64,000 bases of DNA, from the NCBI GenBank assembly GCA_900771425.1, contig CAAGNV010000060.1, forward strand, positions 1 to 64,000, in the 5' to 3' direction. The notes below the pieces were generated by a model that saw nothing but the letters and a program-made list of their open reading frames with translations, had not been told where the DNA came from and made no database searches. Shown here piece by piece: positions 32,378-41,806 of this stretch; the first letter of the stretch is position 1, and each line of letters begins with the position of its first letter. Position numbers and translations under genes: made by a program. The stretch comes from Bacteroidaceae bacterium. GTDB taxonomy: Bacteria; Bacteroidota; Bacteroidia; Bacteroidales; Bacteroidaceae.

Positions 32378-32415
32378 TCACCACAATCTCACTGTCTCAC
32401 AATCACACAAACCAC

Positions 32416-34026
32416 ATGAAAAGCAAATTCATATTAGCAGCAGCAATACTGATGCTTGCTGTATCAAGCAACATACACGCCCAGGGCATCATACGCGGTA
32501 ACTCACAAGGCAATGCACTGGCCAACCTACTCGGCTCGCCACTCCACAAGATGATTATGGCCGAATCGGCAATACAGCAGCTTTATGTCGATAGCGTTGA
32601 CGAAGAGAAGTTGGCAGAAGATGCCATCAAAGGCATGCTCAAGGAACTTGACCCTCACTCCGTATATACGCCAGCCAAGAACGTGAAAGCACTGACCGAA
32701 CCACTTGAAGGTCAGTTCGAAGGCATCGGCATCCAGTACAACATGGTCGAGGACACACTCGTCGTGATTCAACCCGTCAGCAACGGTCCGTCAGAGAAGA
32801 AAGGCATCATGGCAGGCGACCGAATCATATTCGTAAACGACTCGAGCATAGCCGGACAGAAGTTCACGACCGAGGACATACAACGCCGCCTACGCGGACC
32901 AAAAGGCACGAAAGTAAAATTAGGCGTCATGCGTCCCGACGTGAAGGGCATCCACGACTTCACCATCATCCGCGACAAGATTCCAGTATTCTCAATCGAT
33001 GCCAAGTACATGGTCGATGCCACCACTGGCTACATACGCATAAACAACTTCGGAGCAACCACTTACGACGAATTTATCTCTGCCATACGAATGCTCCAGG
33101 ACAAGGGTATGGTTGACCTCATACTCGACCTTCAGGGCAACGGCGGCGGATACCTGCAGGCAGCCGTACAGATAAGCAACGAATTCCTCGATGCCGGCGA
33201 CCTCATCGTCTATACCGAAGGCCGTTCAATGCCACGAATGGAATACCACGCCGACGGCTCGGGCCGCGTACGCTCCGGCAAGGTCATCGTACTTGTCGAT
33301 AGCTATACAGCCAGCGCATCAGAAATCGTCTCGGGTGCCATTCAGGACAACGACCGCGGCATCATCGTAGGCCGACGCACATTTGCCAAAGGACTCGTAC
33401 AGCGACAGATCAACCTGCCCGACGGTGCCATCATACGTCTGACCACAGCCCACTACTACTCACCGTCAGGACGTTGCATACAGAAACCATACGAGAAAGG
33501 CAAGCGTGCCGACTACGACCGCGACCTCATATCACGCCTCAACAGCGGCGAACTGACCAACCCCGACAGCATCCACTTCCCTGACAGCCTGAAATACACC
33601 ACGCTGAAGCGCCATCGCACCGTTTACGGAGGAGGAGGTATCATGCCCGACGTCTATGTCCCGCTCGATACCACACAGACCACACCGCTTCACCGCGAAC
33701 TGCTCGCCAAGAGCTGCATCAACCACACCAGCCTGAAGTATGCCGACAAGAACCGTAAGCGACTGAAGAAAGCATACAAGACATTCGACGACTTCAACGC
33801 GAACTACCAGGTAGAGGACAACATGATTGACCTGCTCAAGGAATATGCCGACAAGGCAAAGATTCAATACACCGACTCCACGCTCAATGCCGCACTGCCG
33901 CTCGTCAAGCTGCAACTCAAGGCACTCCTGGCACGCGACATCTGGGACATGAACGAATACTACTACATCATCAACCAAGCCAGCGACATCTTCAAGGCTG
34001 GAGTCAAAGCCATCAAGGAAGAATGA
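32416..34026 (+). CDS. S41 family carboxy-terminal processing peptidase
   Basis: A 536-residue periplasmic protease of the CtpA/Tsp family. Signal peptide at about residues 1-22 (MLAVSSNIHA). The PDZ domain lies around 100-185 (GIGIQYNMVEDTLVVIQPVS, then GDRIIFVNDSSI). The protease core has the Ser nucleophile in VDSYTASASEIVSGA and the Lys base in RRTFAKGLVQ. A C-terminal helical region of about 130 residues follows, common in Bacteroidales homologues. It sits between coaD and ybeY, and its last 4 bp overlap the ybeY start. Confidence 0.9.
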   Translation: MKSKFILAAAILMLAVSSNIHAQGIIRGNSQGNALANLLGSPLHKMIMAESAIQQLYVDSVDEEKLAEDAIKGMLKELDPHSVYTPAKNVKALTEPLEGQFEGIGIQYNMVEDTLVVIQPVSNGPSEKKGIMAGDRIIFVNDSSIAGQKFTTEDIQRRLRGPKGTKVKLGVMRPDVKGIHDFTIIRDKIPVFSIDAKYMVDATTGYIRINNFGATTYDEFISAIRMLQDKGMVDLILDLQGNGGGYLQAAVQISNEFLDAGDLIVYTEGRSMPRMEYHADGSGRVRSGKVIVLVDSYTASASEIVSGAIQDNDRGIIVGRRTFAKGLVQRQINLPDGAIIRLTTAHYYSPSGRCIQKPYEKGKRADYDRDLISRLNSGELTNPDSIHFPDSLKYTTLKRHRTVYGGGGIMPDVYVPLDTTQTTPLHRELLAKSCINHTSLKYADKNRKRLKKAYKTFDDFNANYQVEDNMIDLLKEYADKAKIQYTDSTLNAALPLVKLQLKALLARDIWDMNEYYYIINQASDIFKAGVKAIKEE

Positions 34027-34451
34027 ACGTATCTACCATAACCTTCAACACCGACTCCGTAGCCATGCCAGCCATCGACCACGAAGCCATACGTCAGTGG
34101 GTAGCACGGGTGGCAGACAGTTATGGCCGCAAGTGCGCGCCAATCAACTACATATTCTGCAGCGACGACCGTATCATCGAAGTGAACCGCCAGTTCCTGC
34201 AACACGACTACTACACCGACATCATAACCTTCGACTACAGCCACGGCACACGCATCAGCGGTGACCTATTCATCTCGCTCGACACCGTGCGCACCAACTC
34301 CGAACAGCAACACACGACATACGACGAAGAACTTCACCGAGTCATCATCCACGGCATACTCCACCTCTGCGGCATCAACGACAAAGGTCCGGGCGAACGC
34401 GAGATAATGGAAGCAGCCGAAAACCGTGCACTCGCAATGTATAATATATAG
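34023..34451 (+). CDS. ybeY: Endoribonuclease YbeY (rRNA maturation)
   Basis: A 142-residue zinc-dependent RNase needed for 16S rRNA 3' processing. The metal motif is HGILHLCGINDKGPGEREIM, that is H-G-x-L-H-L-x-G-x-N, with the third His position replaced by Asn/Asp in this lineage. The start overlaps the S41 peptidase by 4 bp (ATGA). Last gene of the parE operon. Confidence 0.92.
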   Translation: MNVSTITFNTDSVAMPAIDHEAIRQWVARVADSYGRKCAPINYIFCSDDRIIEVNRQFLQHDYYTDIITFDYSHGTRISGDLFISLDTVRTNSEQQHTTYDEELHRVIIHGILHLCGINDKGPGEREIMEAAENRALAMYNI

Positions 34452-34506
34452 AGCCGTCCGAAGCCAGTCAACCGGCAATAGCCGGCAACGTCTATAGTCG
34501 CGAAGC

Positions 34507-34638
34507 CAGTACTGAGCAGGAAGTACGCCAGTACTGAGCGGGAAGGACTCCAGTACCGAGCAGGAAGTACGCCAGTCCCAAGCAGGTGGGACTCCAGTCC
34601 CAAGCAGGTGGGACTCCAGTCCCAAGCAGGTGGGACTG
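34507..34638. repeat. 22-bp palindromic repeat array B2 (6 units)
   Basis: Six contiguous units (132 bp). The last three are identical except for the final base and form AGTCCCA-AGCAGG-TGGGACT hairpins. The first three have variant arms (AGTACTG or AGTACCG with GAAGTAC/GAAGGACT) around the same GAGCAGG core. Same family as 15057-15210 and 59288-59353. Confidence 0.9.
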
Positions 34639-34650
34639 ACATAAGAACTG

Positions 34651-34681
34651 ATGGTGTGTCACCGAACAAGTGGCACACCAT
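34651..34681. terminator. Hairpin in the ybeY downstream region
   Basis: ATGGTGTG (34651-34658) pairs with CACACCAT (34674-34681), with further pairing inside. A close relative (ATGGTGTGCCGC/GCGGCACACCAT) lies at 51851-51881, so this is a recurrent hairpin at convergent ends. There is no clear T-run. Confidence 0.5.
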
Positions 34682-34783
34682 CGTCGTTTATATGGTATCG
34701 CAAGCATACGAAGTATGCCGCACATACATTAAACCCAAATCAGCCATTAGACTGTTACGTGCCAATGACCGATTTGGGTAAAA

Positions 34784-34818
34784 GAATGCCCGGGCTCATG
34801 GTTGAGTCCGGGCATTCA
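34784..34818 (-). terminator. Terminator of the 1175-residue protein gene
   Basis: GAATGCCCGG and CCGGGCATTC arms, with TTCTTTTACCC following on the minus strand, about 22 bp past the stop codon at 34840. Confidence 0.75.
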
Positions 34819-34839
34819 GCCTATAGAGTGTTATGAGAA

Positions 34840-37800
34840 TTACTTAACCAAGTACTTCTTGCCACCTGAGATGACGATGCCCTTGTATGAGCCGTCAACT
34901 ACCTGACCTGCGATGTTAACCTTTGCAGTCTTAACAACAGGGCGAGCAACTTCTACGTTTTCGATGCTTGTAGCGTAGTCGAATTCAGGGTCAGTAGCAA
35001 CGAGGAAGAGACGGATGTTGTCAACCATTGTAGTACCTGTCCAGAATGGCTGAGCAGTGTTGTCTTCGTGCTTTTCTGCCTTACCAGACTGGTAGTGCTC
35101 GTATGCACCGATAGTGAGTTGACCGTCAACAGCCTTCACCTCCTGGGCGAATGTTTCAAGTCTTGCGCCTGAGCCAGCACCGAGGAATGGAGCAACGCTT
35201 GTCTCAGTACCGTTAGTTGCATAGATGTACTTATCCCAAACGCCTGTTGAGTCGTTCTGAGCGTTGTAGTAGAATTCCTTACCGTAGTCAGCAGTCTTGT
35301 CGACCCAAGGAGTACGAGTACCCATTACCAATGTGTAAACACCTGCAGGGAGGTTGCCTACAACCTGGTTGAAGTCATAGTTAGATTCACCGTAGATATT
35401 GATTTCTGTATCAACAGCGCGGTTGTCAGCAGATGGAGTAGCAGCGTAATTGATAGTAACGATTGAAGTATCCTTAGGAGCTGCAGCAGTCCAACCAGGA
35501 ACACCGTCGTTGCCGTTTACACGGTAGAGGTGAGGGTTAACTACGAATGCAGTGAGTTCGATACCCTTGACAGCTGTAGGGAAGCAGTCGTGCTCTTCGT
35601 CGTATTCAACGCCTTCAGGGTTGCCAGCGAGAGCGTCTGGGTATTGGAGTTCAGTGCAGAGGTTTTCTGGGAGCTTGTTGCCGTTAGCAGCAATGAGTTC
35701 ATAGAGCTTCTGGCGTGAGAGAACGTTAACAGCGTCGATAGCAGCTGTGTCATCGTCAACGAGTTCGTAGAGAGCGTTAACTGAAGGGTCAACTACGCCG
35801 AGAGTAGTAGCTGTCTGAGCAGCGAGAGTAGCACGGTATGTGAGGATGTCAGCAACAGTTCTGATGTTGTTGATTGAGCCCTGGAGAGAAGTGAGCTGAG
35901 GAACTACTGTGTTGAGTTCTTCGTCGCTGAGGTCAGATGGGTTGACTGCTCCGTACTGGTCAGCGAGAGCCTTACCCTGAGTATATTCAGGAGTCTGAGT
36001 GTACTTAGTACCTTCGAGGTTTTCGAGTGCTGTAATGACTGTGAGCATTGACTCGTCGTACTTGTCAATGTTGCTTACACGTGTCTGGAGAGCTGTTGCG
36101 AGTGCCTTGAGAGCAGCGATTTCTGCTTCAACCTGTGAAGGAGAAGTGAAGTGGCCTTCTGTTGCTGCAACGATTTCGTTGAGGAGAGCTGTCTTAGTGT
36201 CGCCGTCGTAGATTGCATCTGCTGCTACAGAGTCAACAACGAGCTGAGCTGCGTCGATAGCTGCCTTGAGCTGCTGCTTCCAGTAAACTGCCTTTGATGG
36301 CATAGTGATGAGCTTAACTTCAGCGAGGAGGAGTTCCACGTAGCCAGGAGCAACGAACTTGAGCATGTAGTAACCAGGGTCAGCCACTGTGAAGTCAGTG
36401 ACGCTGCGTGTAGAGTTTCCGTTGAGTGTGTAGCCACCATTTACAGATGGACGAGCTTCAACGTTGCGGAATGAAGCGAATGTCTGAGTAGCCTTGACAT
36501 CCTGGAGCTCGAAGTCGAATGTAGGATAAACGCCTTCAACTTCACCCTTGAACTTCCATGCTGCCATGAGGAAGCTGATCTGATACTTACCAGGTTCGAG
36601 CCAGAGCTGGATGTTTTCTGGCATTTCTGGGTCGTAAGTGCCGTCGCCGTTGTCGTAGTCGTTAACCTGTTCACCGTAAGTGAGGGTTGCCTGACCGTTA
36701 GCGTCGAGTGAGCGCCAGTAGAGAGCCTTTGTGAAGTCACCGCCTGAGAAGCCGCCGAACATACGTGAACCACCGCCACCTGTGTTGCCGCCCCAGTCGT
36801 AGTTACCTACTTCGCCTGTCTCTTCGTTGAAGATGAAGTACTGGTGGATGCTACCGTTATCGTTTGCAATCCAGCCTGGAGGGAATGTACCATTGCCTAC
36901 AGTTGAGAAGTCTGGGCAGAATACAGGTTCAGAAGTACCTGTTGATGTATCTTCACCTACAGAGAATGTGAGGTTGACATCATTGTCTGCTTCGATACCC
37001 ATCTCGTTTGCAATACCTGCAAGGTTGAGAACGTATTCACCATCCTCGAGCGGAGCAACGAGTGAGAGGTCGATATTGATAGTGCAGAGGTCTTCGCTGA
37101 GTGACATTCCTTCAGTTACGTCGCCAATGAGCATACCGTTGCTGAGGATAGTAGCAGAAGCATAGTCGAGGTTCAGAGGCATGTCGTATGTAACAGAAAC
37201 AGACTTGAATTCGTTTGGATCGAGTTCGAAGCTTTCGTTCTCAGGTTCTGAACTTACGAACTGAGGAGCAGTGAATGATGAAGGGAGAGCATCAACATTC
37301 TCATTGTAGTAAGCCTTTTCGTTCTCGAAACCAACAACTGGCATGTCTGCATCGCCACTTGCGAAGTCAGCAGGACGCTGGTCTGTGTTGTAAACGAATG
37401 GGCAGTCAGCTGCAGGAGTGAATGAAACTGTAACTTCAGCATCATCTGGAATTTCCTCAGCATCCTTGATGAATGCATAGAGGTAACCGTCTGACTTACC
37501 TTCGAGGAATTCTACTTCCCATGTTTCGCCGTTTACATTAACATTGACGCAAGCAGGATCGAGGCTTACGTTACCGCCGTTAGCTTCAGCGAGAGCCTTG
37601 ATGTTTGTAGGATAACCGAAGTCGAGGCGTACCATGTCGAGGTTGAACTCAACAGTCTTGAACGCAACACCTTCTTCAACTACGATGTCATCGAGGAAGT
37701 AGTTAGAGTTGTGGTTATACATATTGAATATAACGAAACCCTTGTCGATAGGGAACTTGTAGTTGTAAACTTCGCGGAATGTTCTGCCTTCCTCGTCCCA

Positions 37801-38367
37801 TGGACATGCGCCGTTGCCGACCCAGCTGCGCTCGTAACCGCTCTCAGGAGTGATTACGCCGTTCTGAACGTCGAGGCTTGTGAAGTAAACTACGTGAGTG
37901 AAGTGCTGCCAGTCACCGTTGAAACCAGTGAATTCAGCCTGAATGTCGGTGTGGTTAACTGGTGAAAGGATGCCACAGTCGAAGTTTTCGAAACCGAGAC
38001 CCATCTGAGCCTTCAGTTTAGCTGCAGGGTTGTCAACCTTTGCCCAGAATGAAATACGGTAAGGAGTGTGTTCCTTCAGTGTGAGGTTACCCATCTTGAA
38101 ACCACGGTCCCAAGTGTTTTCAGTACCTTCACCACCATTTTGTGCCCAGAAGCAATATTCGCCGGCAAATGTGTCATCGTCGGAATACTGCTCTGTCCAA
38201 GAGTCGGCAATTTGAACATTTACCCAGTCACCGAAAGTACCAGGAGTCAGAGCCTCCTCTGTGACGTACTTCGTGTCACCAGCTTCAAAACCGACCTTTG
38301 CGAACTGTGCGTTTGCTGCAACACAAGCGCCAGCCAGCATAGCAAGAGTAAAAATTCTCTTAATCAT
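34840..38367 (-). CDS. Large secreted multidomain protein with Ig-like and helical regions and a sorting-type C-terminal tail
   Basis: 1175 residues. Signal peptide at about 1-20 (LAGACVAANAQ). Residues about 25-190 resemble a carbohydrate-binding jelly-roll (YRISFWAKVDN). A bacterial Ig-like (Big_5 type) segment lies at about 375-470 (FVSSEPENESFELDPNEFKS). A second sandwich covers about 490-700. About 700-900 is an Ala-rich helical FIVAR-like stretch (KQQLKAAIDAAQLVVDSVAA). A final sandwich precedes the tail VNIAGQVVDGSYKGIVISGGKKYLVK. The tail resembles short type IX secretion or surface-sorting tails of Prevotella and Bacteroides. No catalytic motif was recognised. The gene is monocistronic, with promoter and terminator. 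Confidence 0.65.
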   Translation of the reverse strand: MIKRIFTLAMLAGACVAANAQFAKVGFEAGDTKYVTEEALTPGTFGDWVNVQIADSWTEQYSDDDTFAGEYCFWAQNGGEGTENTWDRGFKMGNLTLKEHTPYRISFWAKVDNPAAKLKAQMGLGFENFDCGILSPVNHTDIQAEFTGFNGDWQHFTHVVYFTSLDVQNGVITPESGYERSWVGNGACPWDEEGRTFREVYNYKFPIDKGFVIFNMYNHNSNYFLDDIVVEEGVAFKTVEFNLDMVRLDFGYPTNIKALAEANGGNVSLDPACVNVNVNGETWEVEFLEGKSDGYLYAFIKDAEEIPDDAEVTVSFTPAADCPFVYNTDQRPADFASGDADMPVVGFENEKAYYNENVDALPSSFTAPQFVSSEPENESFELDPNEFKSVSVTYDMPLNLDYASATILSNGMLIGDVTEGMSLSEDLCTINIDLSLVAPLEDGEYVLNLAGIANEMGIEADNDVNLTFSVGEDTSTGTSEPVFCPDFSTVGNGTFPPGWIANDNGSIHQYFIFNEETGEVGNYDWGGNTGGGGSRMFGGFSGGDFTKALYWRSLDANGQATLTYGEQVNDYDNGDGTYDPEMPENIQLWLEPGKYQISFLMAAWKFKGEVEGVYPTFDFELQDVKATQTFASFRNVEARPSVNGGYTLNGNSTRSVTDFTVADPGYYMLKFVAPGYVELLLAEVKLITMPSKAVYWKQQLKAAIDAAQLVVDSVAADAIYDGDTKTALLNEIVAATEGHFTSPSQVEAEIAALKALATALQTRVSNIDKYDESMLTVITALENLEGTKYTQTPEYTQGKALADQYGAVNPSDLSDEELNTVVPQLTSLQGSINNIRTVADILTYRATLAAQTATTLGVVDPSVNALYELVDDDTAAIDAVNVLSRQKLYELIAANGNKLPENLCTELQYPDALAGNPEGVEYDEEHDCFPTAVKGIELTAFVVNPHLYRVNGNDGVPGWTAAAPKDTSIVTINYAATPSADNRAVDTEINIYGESNYDFNQVVGNLPAGVYTLVMGTRTPWVDKTADYGKEFYYNAQNDSTGVWDKYIYATNGTETSVAPFLGAGSGARLETFAQEVKAVDGQLTIGAYEHYQSGKAEKHEDNTAQPFWTGTTMVDNIRLFLVATDPEFDYATSIENVEVARPVVKTAKVNIAGQVVDGSYKGIVISGGKKYLVK

Positions 38368-38478
38368 AAGCGTTTTGTTTAATTGGTTGATAAAATTAGT
38401 TATTTAATAAATAATGTGTAATCAATGTTTTTAGCGTTAATTCGTTGTTCCTGCATCAAGTAGGCTTTTTTACGGCTG

Positions 38479-38486
38479 CAAATTTA
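38479..38486 (-). promoter_or_regulatory. -7 box of the 1175-residue protein gene
   Basis: TAAATTTG followed by CAGCC on the minus strand, 112 bp upstream of the start. Confidence 0.55.
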
Positions 38487-38621
38487 TGTACTTTCGTGCA
38501 TACTACCAAGTAAAATTGTTTCAATAATTTTATCCCATGTAACATTAAGAAAAATAAGTTTTTTTTCGATGAAATCGAGGTTTTTTATGCAAACAGACTT
38601 TGCCGTTATAGATTTTTGTCG

Positions 38622-38629
38622 TACATTTG
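38622..38629 (+). promoter_or_regulatory. -7 box of the small secreted protein gene
   Basis: TACATTTG followed by CACCG, 49 bp before the start codon, with a TTTG-like element near -33. Confidence 0.6.
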
Positions 38630-38677
38630 CACCGTAGTTAACATAATAACAAACATCAAGCCACTTTAATATCGACT

Positions 38678-39091
38678 ATGAGACGATTACTGACTATCAT
38701 CACAGTGCTCACGCTGGCACTCACTTGCAATGCTCAGGAGACTGACTCGACATTGTTCAAAGGTTCGTTCGTCAACACCGAACTCAAGATCAACTGCCTG
38801 CTCAATCTCTACGACGAAGTCATACCCGTACCGGGAATGGAAATGGACCAATGCTATGGTTACATCAATGGCAGCCTCAACGGCATGTGGGTAATACTGA
38901 AAGTACAGAAGATGGAAGGCAAGAAAGCCGTGGTACGTGCCATGAGCGAACGAGGCGAGGATGCACAGACCATCGAGATCGTCAGCACCGACGACGGACT
39001 TACCATGCGCCAGATTGACGGAGCCAACATACGCGGCGTAGCAAACAGCAAATACGTGAAACTACCAAAAATCATCAGTTTCAAGAAATAG
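38678..39091 (+). CDS. Small secreted protein of unknown function
   Basis: 137 residues, not recognised. A signal peptide is clear (MRRLLTIITVLTLALTCNAQ, cleavage about residue 20). The rest is a mixed beta-strand-like chain with no Cys after the signal. A promoter precedes it, and a 9-bp repeat cluster separates it from the helicase gene. A periplasmic or exported location is inferred from the signal peptide only. Confidence 0.65.
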   Translation: MRRLLTIITVLTLALTCNAQETDSTLFKGSFVNTELKINCLLNLYDEVIPVPGMEMDQCYGYINGSLNGMWVILKVQKMEGKKAVVRAMSERGEDAQTIEIVSTDDGLTMRQIDGANIRGVANSKYVKLPKIISFKK

Positions 39092-39094
39092 GAG

Positions 39095-39178
39095 AGACAG
39101 TCCCATCAGCCCCATCAGCCCCATCAGTCCTATTTGTCCTATCAGTCCCATTAGTTCCATTTGTCCTATCAGCCCCAT
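39095..39178. repeat. 9-bp tandem repeat cluster before the helicase gene
   Basis: About nine units of the form AGTCCCATC / AGCCCCATC / TGTCCTATC at 9-bp period, running up to about 20 bp before the helicase start. Same family as 29918-29958. Confidence 0.85.
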
Positions 39179-39199
39179 CCACCAACCTACCTTTTGATC

Positions 39200-41641
39200 A
39201 TGGATACCTCACTATTCAACGCCCCTCAGCTTCAAGCCATCGAATACTGCGACGGTCCGTCACTTGTCATTGCAGGTGCCGGTTCGGGCAAGACCCGTGT
39301 GCTTACCCACAAGATAGCATACCTCATCGAGCAGGGTTACGAGCCGTGGAGCATCCTGGCACTGACCTTCACCAACAAGGCAGCCGACGAGATGAAGGAA
39401 CGAATCGGACAGATCGTAGGGCGCGACGTAGCACGGCACCTATGGATGGGCACATTCCACAGCGTATTTCTCAGAATCCTACGCACCGAATACGACAAGA
39501 TCGGTCTTCAGCCCAACTTCACGATTTACGATGCTGCCGACAGCAAGAGCCTCGTGAAGTCCATCATCAAGGAACTGAAACTTGACGACAAGACATACAA
39601 GCCCTCGGCTGTACTCAACCGCATCGGAGCAGCCAAGAACCAACTCATCACAGCCAAGCAGTACGCTGCCGACGCACATATCATCGAGTCCGACTGTCGC
39701 AGCAAGATGCCCGAACTGCACAAGGTCTATACACAGTATTCCAACCGTTGCCGCAGTGCCAACGCCATGGACTTCGACGACATCCTGCTCTACACCTACT
39801 ATTTATTTAAGGTATATCCCGAAGTCAAGGCAAAGTACGAAGAGCGGTTCCGTTATGTGCTGGTTGATGAGTACCAAGACACTAACAACGCTCAGCACCA
39901 GATAATACTTCAACTCACACAGCAGCGCCAGCGAGTCTGTGTGGTAGGCGACGACGCTCAGAGCATCTATTCGTTCCGCGGAGCACGCATCGACAATATC
40001 CTCACGTTCCAAAGCGTATATCCCAGCACCCGCGTGTTCAAACTTGAGCAGAACTATCGCTCTACCCAGACCATCGTCAACGCCGCCAACAGTCTCATTC
40101 ACAAGAATCAAGGACAGATATACAAAGAGGTCTATTCGAAACGCGACATAGGCGACAAGATAGAACTGACCGAAGCATACAGCGACGTAGAAGAGGCACA
40201 GATTGTCATCAGGAAGATACAGTGGCTGCACTCACGCGAACATCTCAACTACTCCGACCTTGCCATCCTATACCGTACCAACGCACAGAGCCGCTTGTTC
40301 GAGGAACACATGCGCAAGCAATCCATTCCCTACAAGATATACGGAGGACTGTCGTTCTATCAGCGCAAGGAAATCAAGGATGTCATATCCTACTTCCGTA
40401 TGGCAGTCAACCCGAACGACGAAGAGGCACTCAAGCGCATCATCAACTATCCGGCACGTGGTATCGGCAATACCACGCTGGCGAAGGTCATAGCATGTGC
40501 CAACGACAACAACGTCAGTCCGTGGACAGTAATCACCTCACCTGCAGCATATAGCCTCGACATCAACGCAGGCACCGGCGCCAAGATACAGCAGTTCTGC
40601 ACACTCATCCAGTCGTTCATCGACAAGGCATCGACCGACAATGCCGAGCAGGCAGGACGTTTCATCATAGAGAACTGCGGCATCATTGCCGACATCTATC
40701 AAGACAAGGAGCCCGAGAACCTCAGCCGTCAGGAGAACGTAGAGGAACTGCTCAACGGTCTGACCGACTTCTGCGACAGCCGTCTTGAAGAGGACAATAA
40801 CAACATATCGCTCAGCGACTATCTCAACGAAGTGTCGTTGGTCGGGGCAAGCGAAAGCGAGACCACCGACAACAACGGCGAAGACAGCGACGACAAAGTG
40901 CGCCTCATGACCATTCACTCCGCCAAGGGACTTGAGTTCCCCGTCGTGTTCATCGTGGGCATGGAGGAAGGACTCTTCCCTAACGAGATGTGCAGCGGAA
41001 ATACCCGCGAGATAGAGGAAGAGCGTCGGCTGTTCTATGTTGCCATCACCCGTGCCATGCAGCAACTCTTCATCACGTATGCCAAGAGCCGTCTGCACTT
41101 CGGCAAGATGGAGTTCGGCGAACCGAGCCGTTTCCTCTGTGACATCGACCCGCAGTATCTCTCGACACGCGGCAACCGTCAGCACACATCGTCCTACGGC
41201 GAACGGAGCGACCCAACTACCGGTCGGGCCCGCATGGCATCACTCTTCGGGGCACGCCCTGCCGCATCACGTACTTCGTCAACCTCATCAGCCACGTCCG
41301 GTCCGACATTCTCTGCCCCGTCGCGTTCGGGTTCTTCTCACACGGGCGCATCATCCTCACTTCCGTTAGGCGGGTCGTTCCGCAAGGTGTCAGACTCTCG
41401 CCGTACTCCGTCGCCAACATCTGCGTCGTCGGCATCGTCGGCATCGCAGTCGTCAGCATCGCAGCCATCGGTTCACTCAGGTCTGCGCCCCGGCCAGCAG
41501 ATACGTCACGACCGCTTCGGGTTCGGCACGGTTGTCAGCCTTGAGGGCGAAGGCGACAGCATGAAGGCTGTGGTCCAGTTCGAGAATTCAGGCACCAAGC
41601 AACTGCTGCTGAAGTTTGCACGTTTCACCGTCGTAGGCTGA
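39200..41641 (+). CDS. ATP-dependent DNA helicase, PcrA/UvrD type
   Basis: An 813-residue superfamily 1A 3'-5' helicase for repair and replication-fork maintenance. Motif I is AGAGSGKTRVLTHKIAYL, motif II VDEYQDTNNAQ, motif III VVGDDAQSIYSFRGA, and motifs V/VI MTIHSAKGLEF and LFYVAITRA. Between about residues 675 and 755 there is a Ser/Ala/Thr-rich low-complexity linker (TSASSASSASQSSASQ). After it comes a C-terminal Tudor-like domain (IRHDRFGFGTVVSLEGEGDS), which in PcrA binds RNA polymerase. Start 39200 (MDTSLFNAPQLQAI) was chosen because the region upstream in frame is translated 9-bp repeat. Confidence 0.93.
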   Translation: MDTSLFNAPQLQAIEYCDGPSLVIAGAGSGKTRVLTHKIAYLIEQGYEPWSILALTFTNKAADEMKERIGQIVGRDVARHLWMGTFHSVFLRILRTEYDKIGLQPNFTIYDAADSKSLVKSIIKELKLDDKTYKPSAVLNRIGAAKNQLITAKQYAADAHIIESDCRSKMPELHKVYTQYSNRCRSANAMDFDDILLYTYYLFKVYPEVKAKYEERFRYVLVDEYQDTNNAQHQIILQLTQQRQRVCVVGDDAQSIYSFRGARIDNILTFQSVYPSTRVFKLEQNYRSTQTIVNAANSLIHKNQGQIYKEVYSKRDIGDKIELTEAYSDVEEAQIVIRKIQWLHSREHLNYSDLAILYRTNAQSRLFEEHMRKQSIPYKIYGGLSFYQRKEIKDVISYFRMAVNPNDEEALKRIINYPARGIGNTTLAKVIACANDNNVSPWTVITSPAAYSLDINAGTGAKIQQFCTLIQSFIDKASTDNAEQAGRFIIENCGIIADIYQDKEPENLSRQENVEELLNGLTDFCDSRLEEDNNNISLSDYLNEVSLVGASESETTDNNGEDSDDKVRLMTIHSAKGLEFPVVFIVGMEEGLFPNEMCSGNTREIEEERRLFYVAITRAMQQLFITYAKSRLHFGKMEFGEPSRFLCDIDPQYLSTRGNRQHTSSYGERSDPTTGRARMASLFGARPAASRTSSTSSATSGPTFSAPSRSGSSHTGASSSLPLGGSFRKVSDSRRTPSPTSASSASSASQSSASQPSVHSGLRPGQQIRHDRFGFGTVVSLEGEGDSMKAVVQFENSGTKQLLLKFARFTVVG

Positions 41642-41695
41642 AAACGTACCGCAAGCATCATTCACTGTTACATATTTTTACTATTGCGTATCAAA

Positions 41696-41726
41696 AAAGG
41701 TCTGTCGTACTATGCGGCAGACCTTT
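41696..41726 (+). terminator. Terminator of the helicase gene
   Basis: AAAGGTCTG (41696-41704) pairs with CAGACCTTT (41718-41726), followed by ATTTATTATTATTT; A6 on the left also suits the minus strand. Confidence 0.85.
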
Positions 41727-41742
41727 ATTTATTATTATTTCG

Positions 41743-41750
41743 TAACTTTG
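41743..41750 (+). promoter_or_regulatory. -7 box of the GH98 gene
   Basis: TAACTTTG followed by CCC, 57 bp before the start, immediately after the helicase terminator. Confidence 0.7.
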
Positions 41751-41806
41751 CCCATTGAAATGACACACCTCAGCTCTCGAAGTACTAAAAAACGAATAAA
41801 TAACCT

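Larger units (their letters stand above)
34452..34839. other. 388-bp convergent intergenic region
   Basis: Between ybeY (+) and the 1175-residue protein gene (-). It holds palindromic array B2 (34507-34638), a hairpin (34651-34681), a 9-bp inverted repeat ACCCAAATC/GATTTGGGT (34733-34741 and 34771-34779) and a terminator (34784-34818). No gene is seen. Confidence 0.7.
38368..38677. other. 310-bp divergent promoter region
   Basis: A-T-rich DNA with a -7 box on each strand (38479-38486 minus, 38622-38629 plus). Nothing else is recognised. Confidence 0.6.

Noticed and set aside
39161..39199. Upstream extension of the helicase
   Set aside because: The added residues are translated 9-bp repeat sequence.
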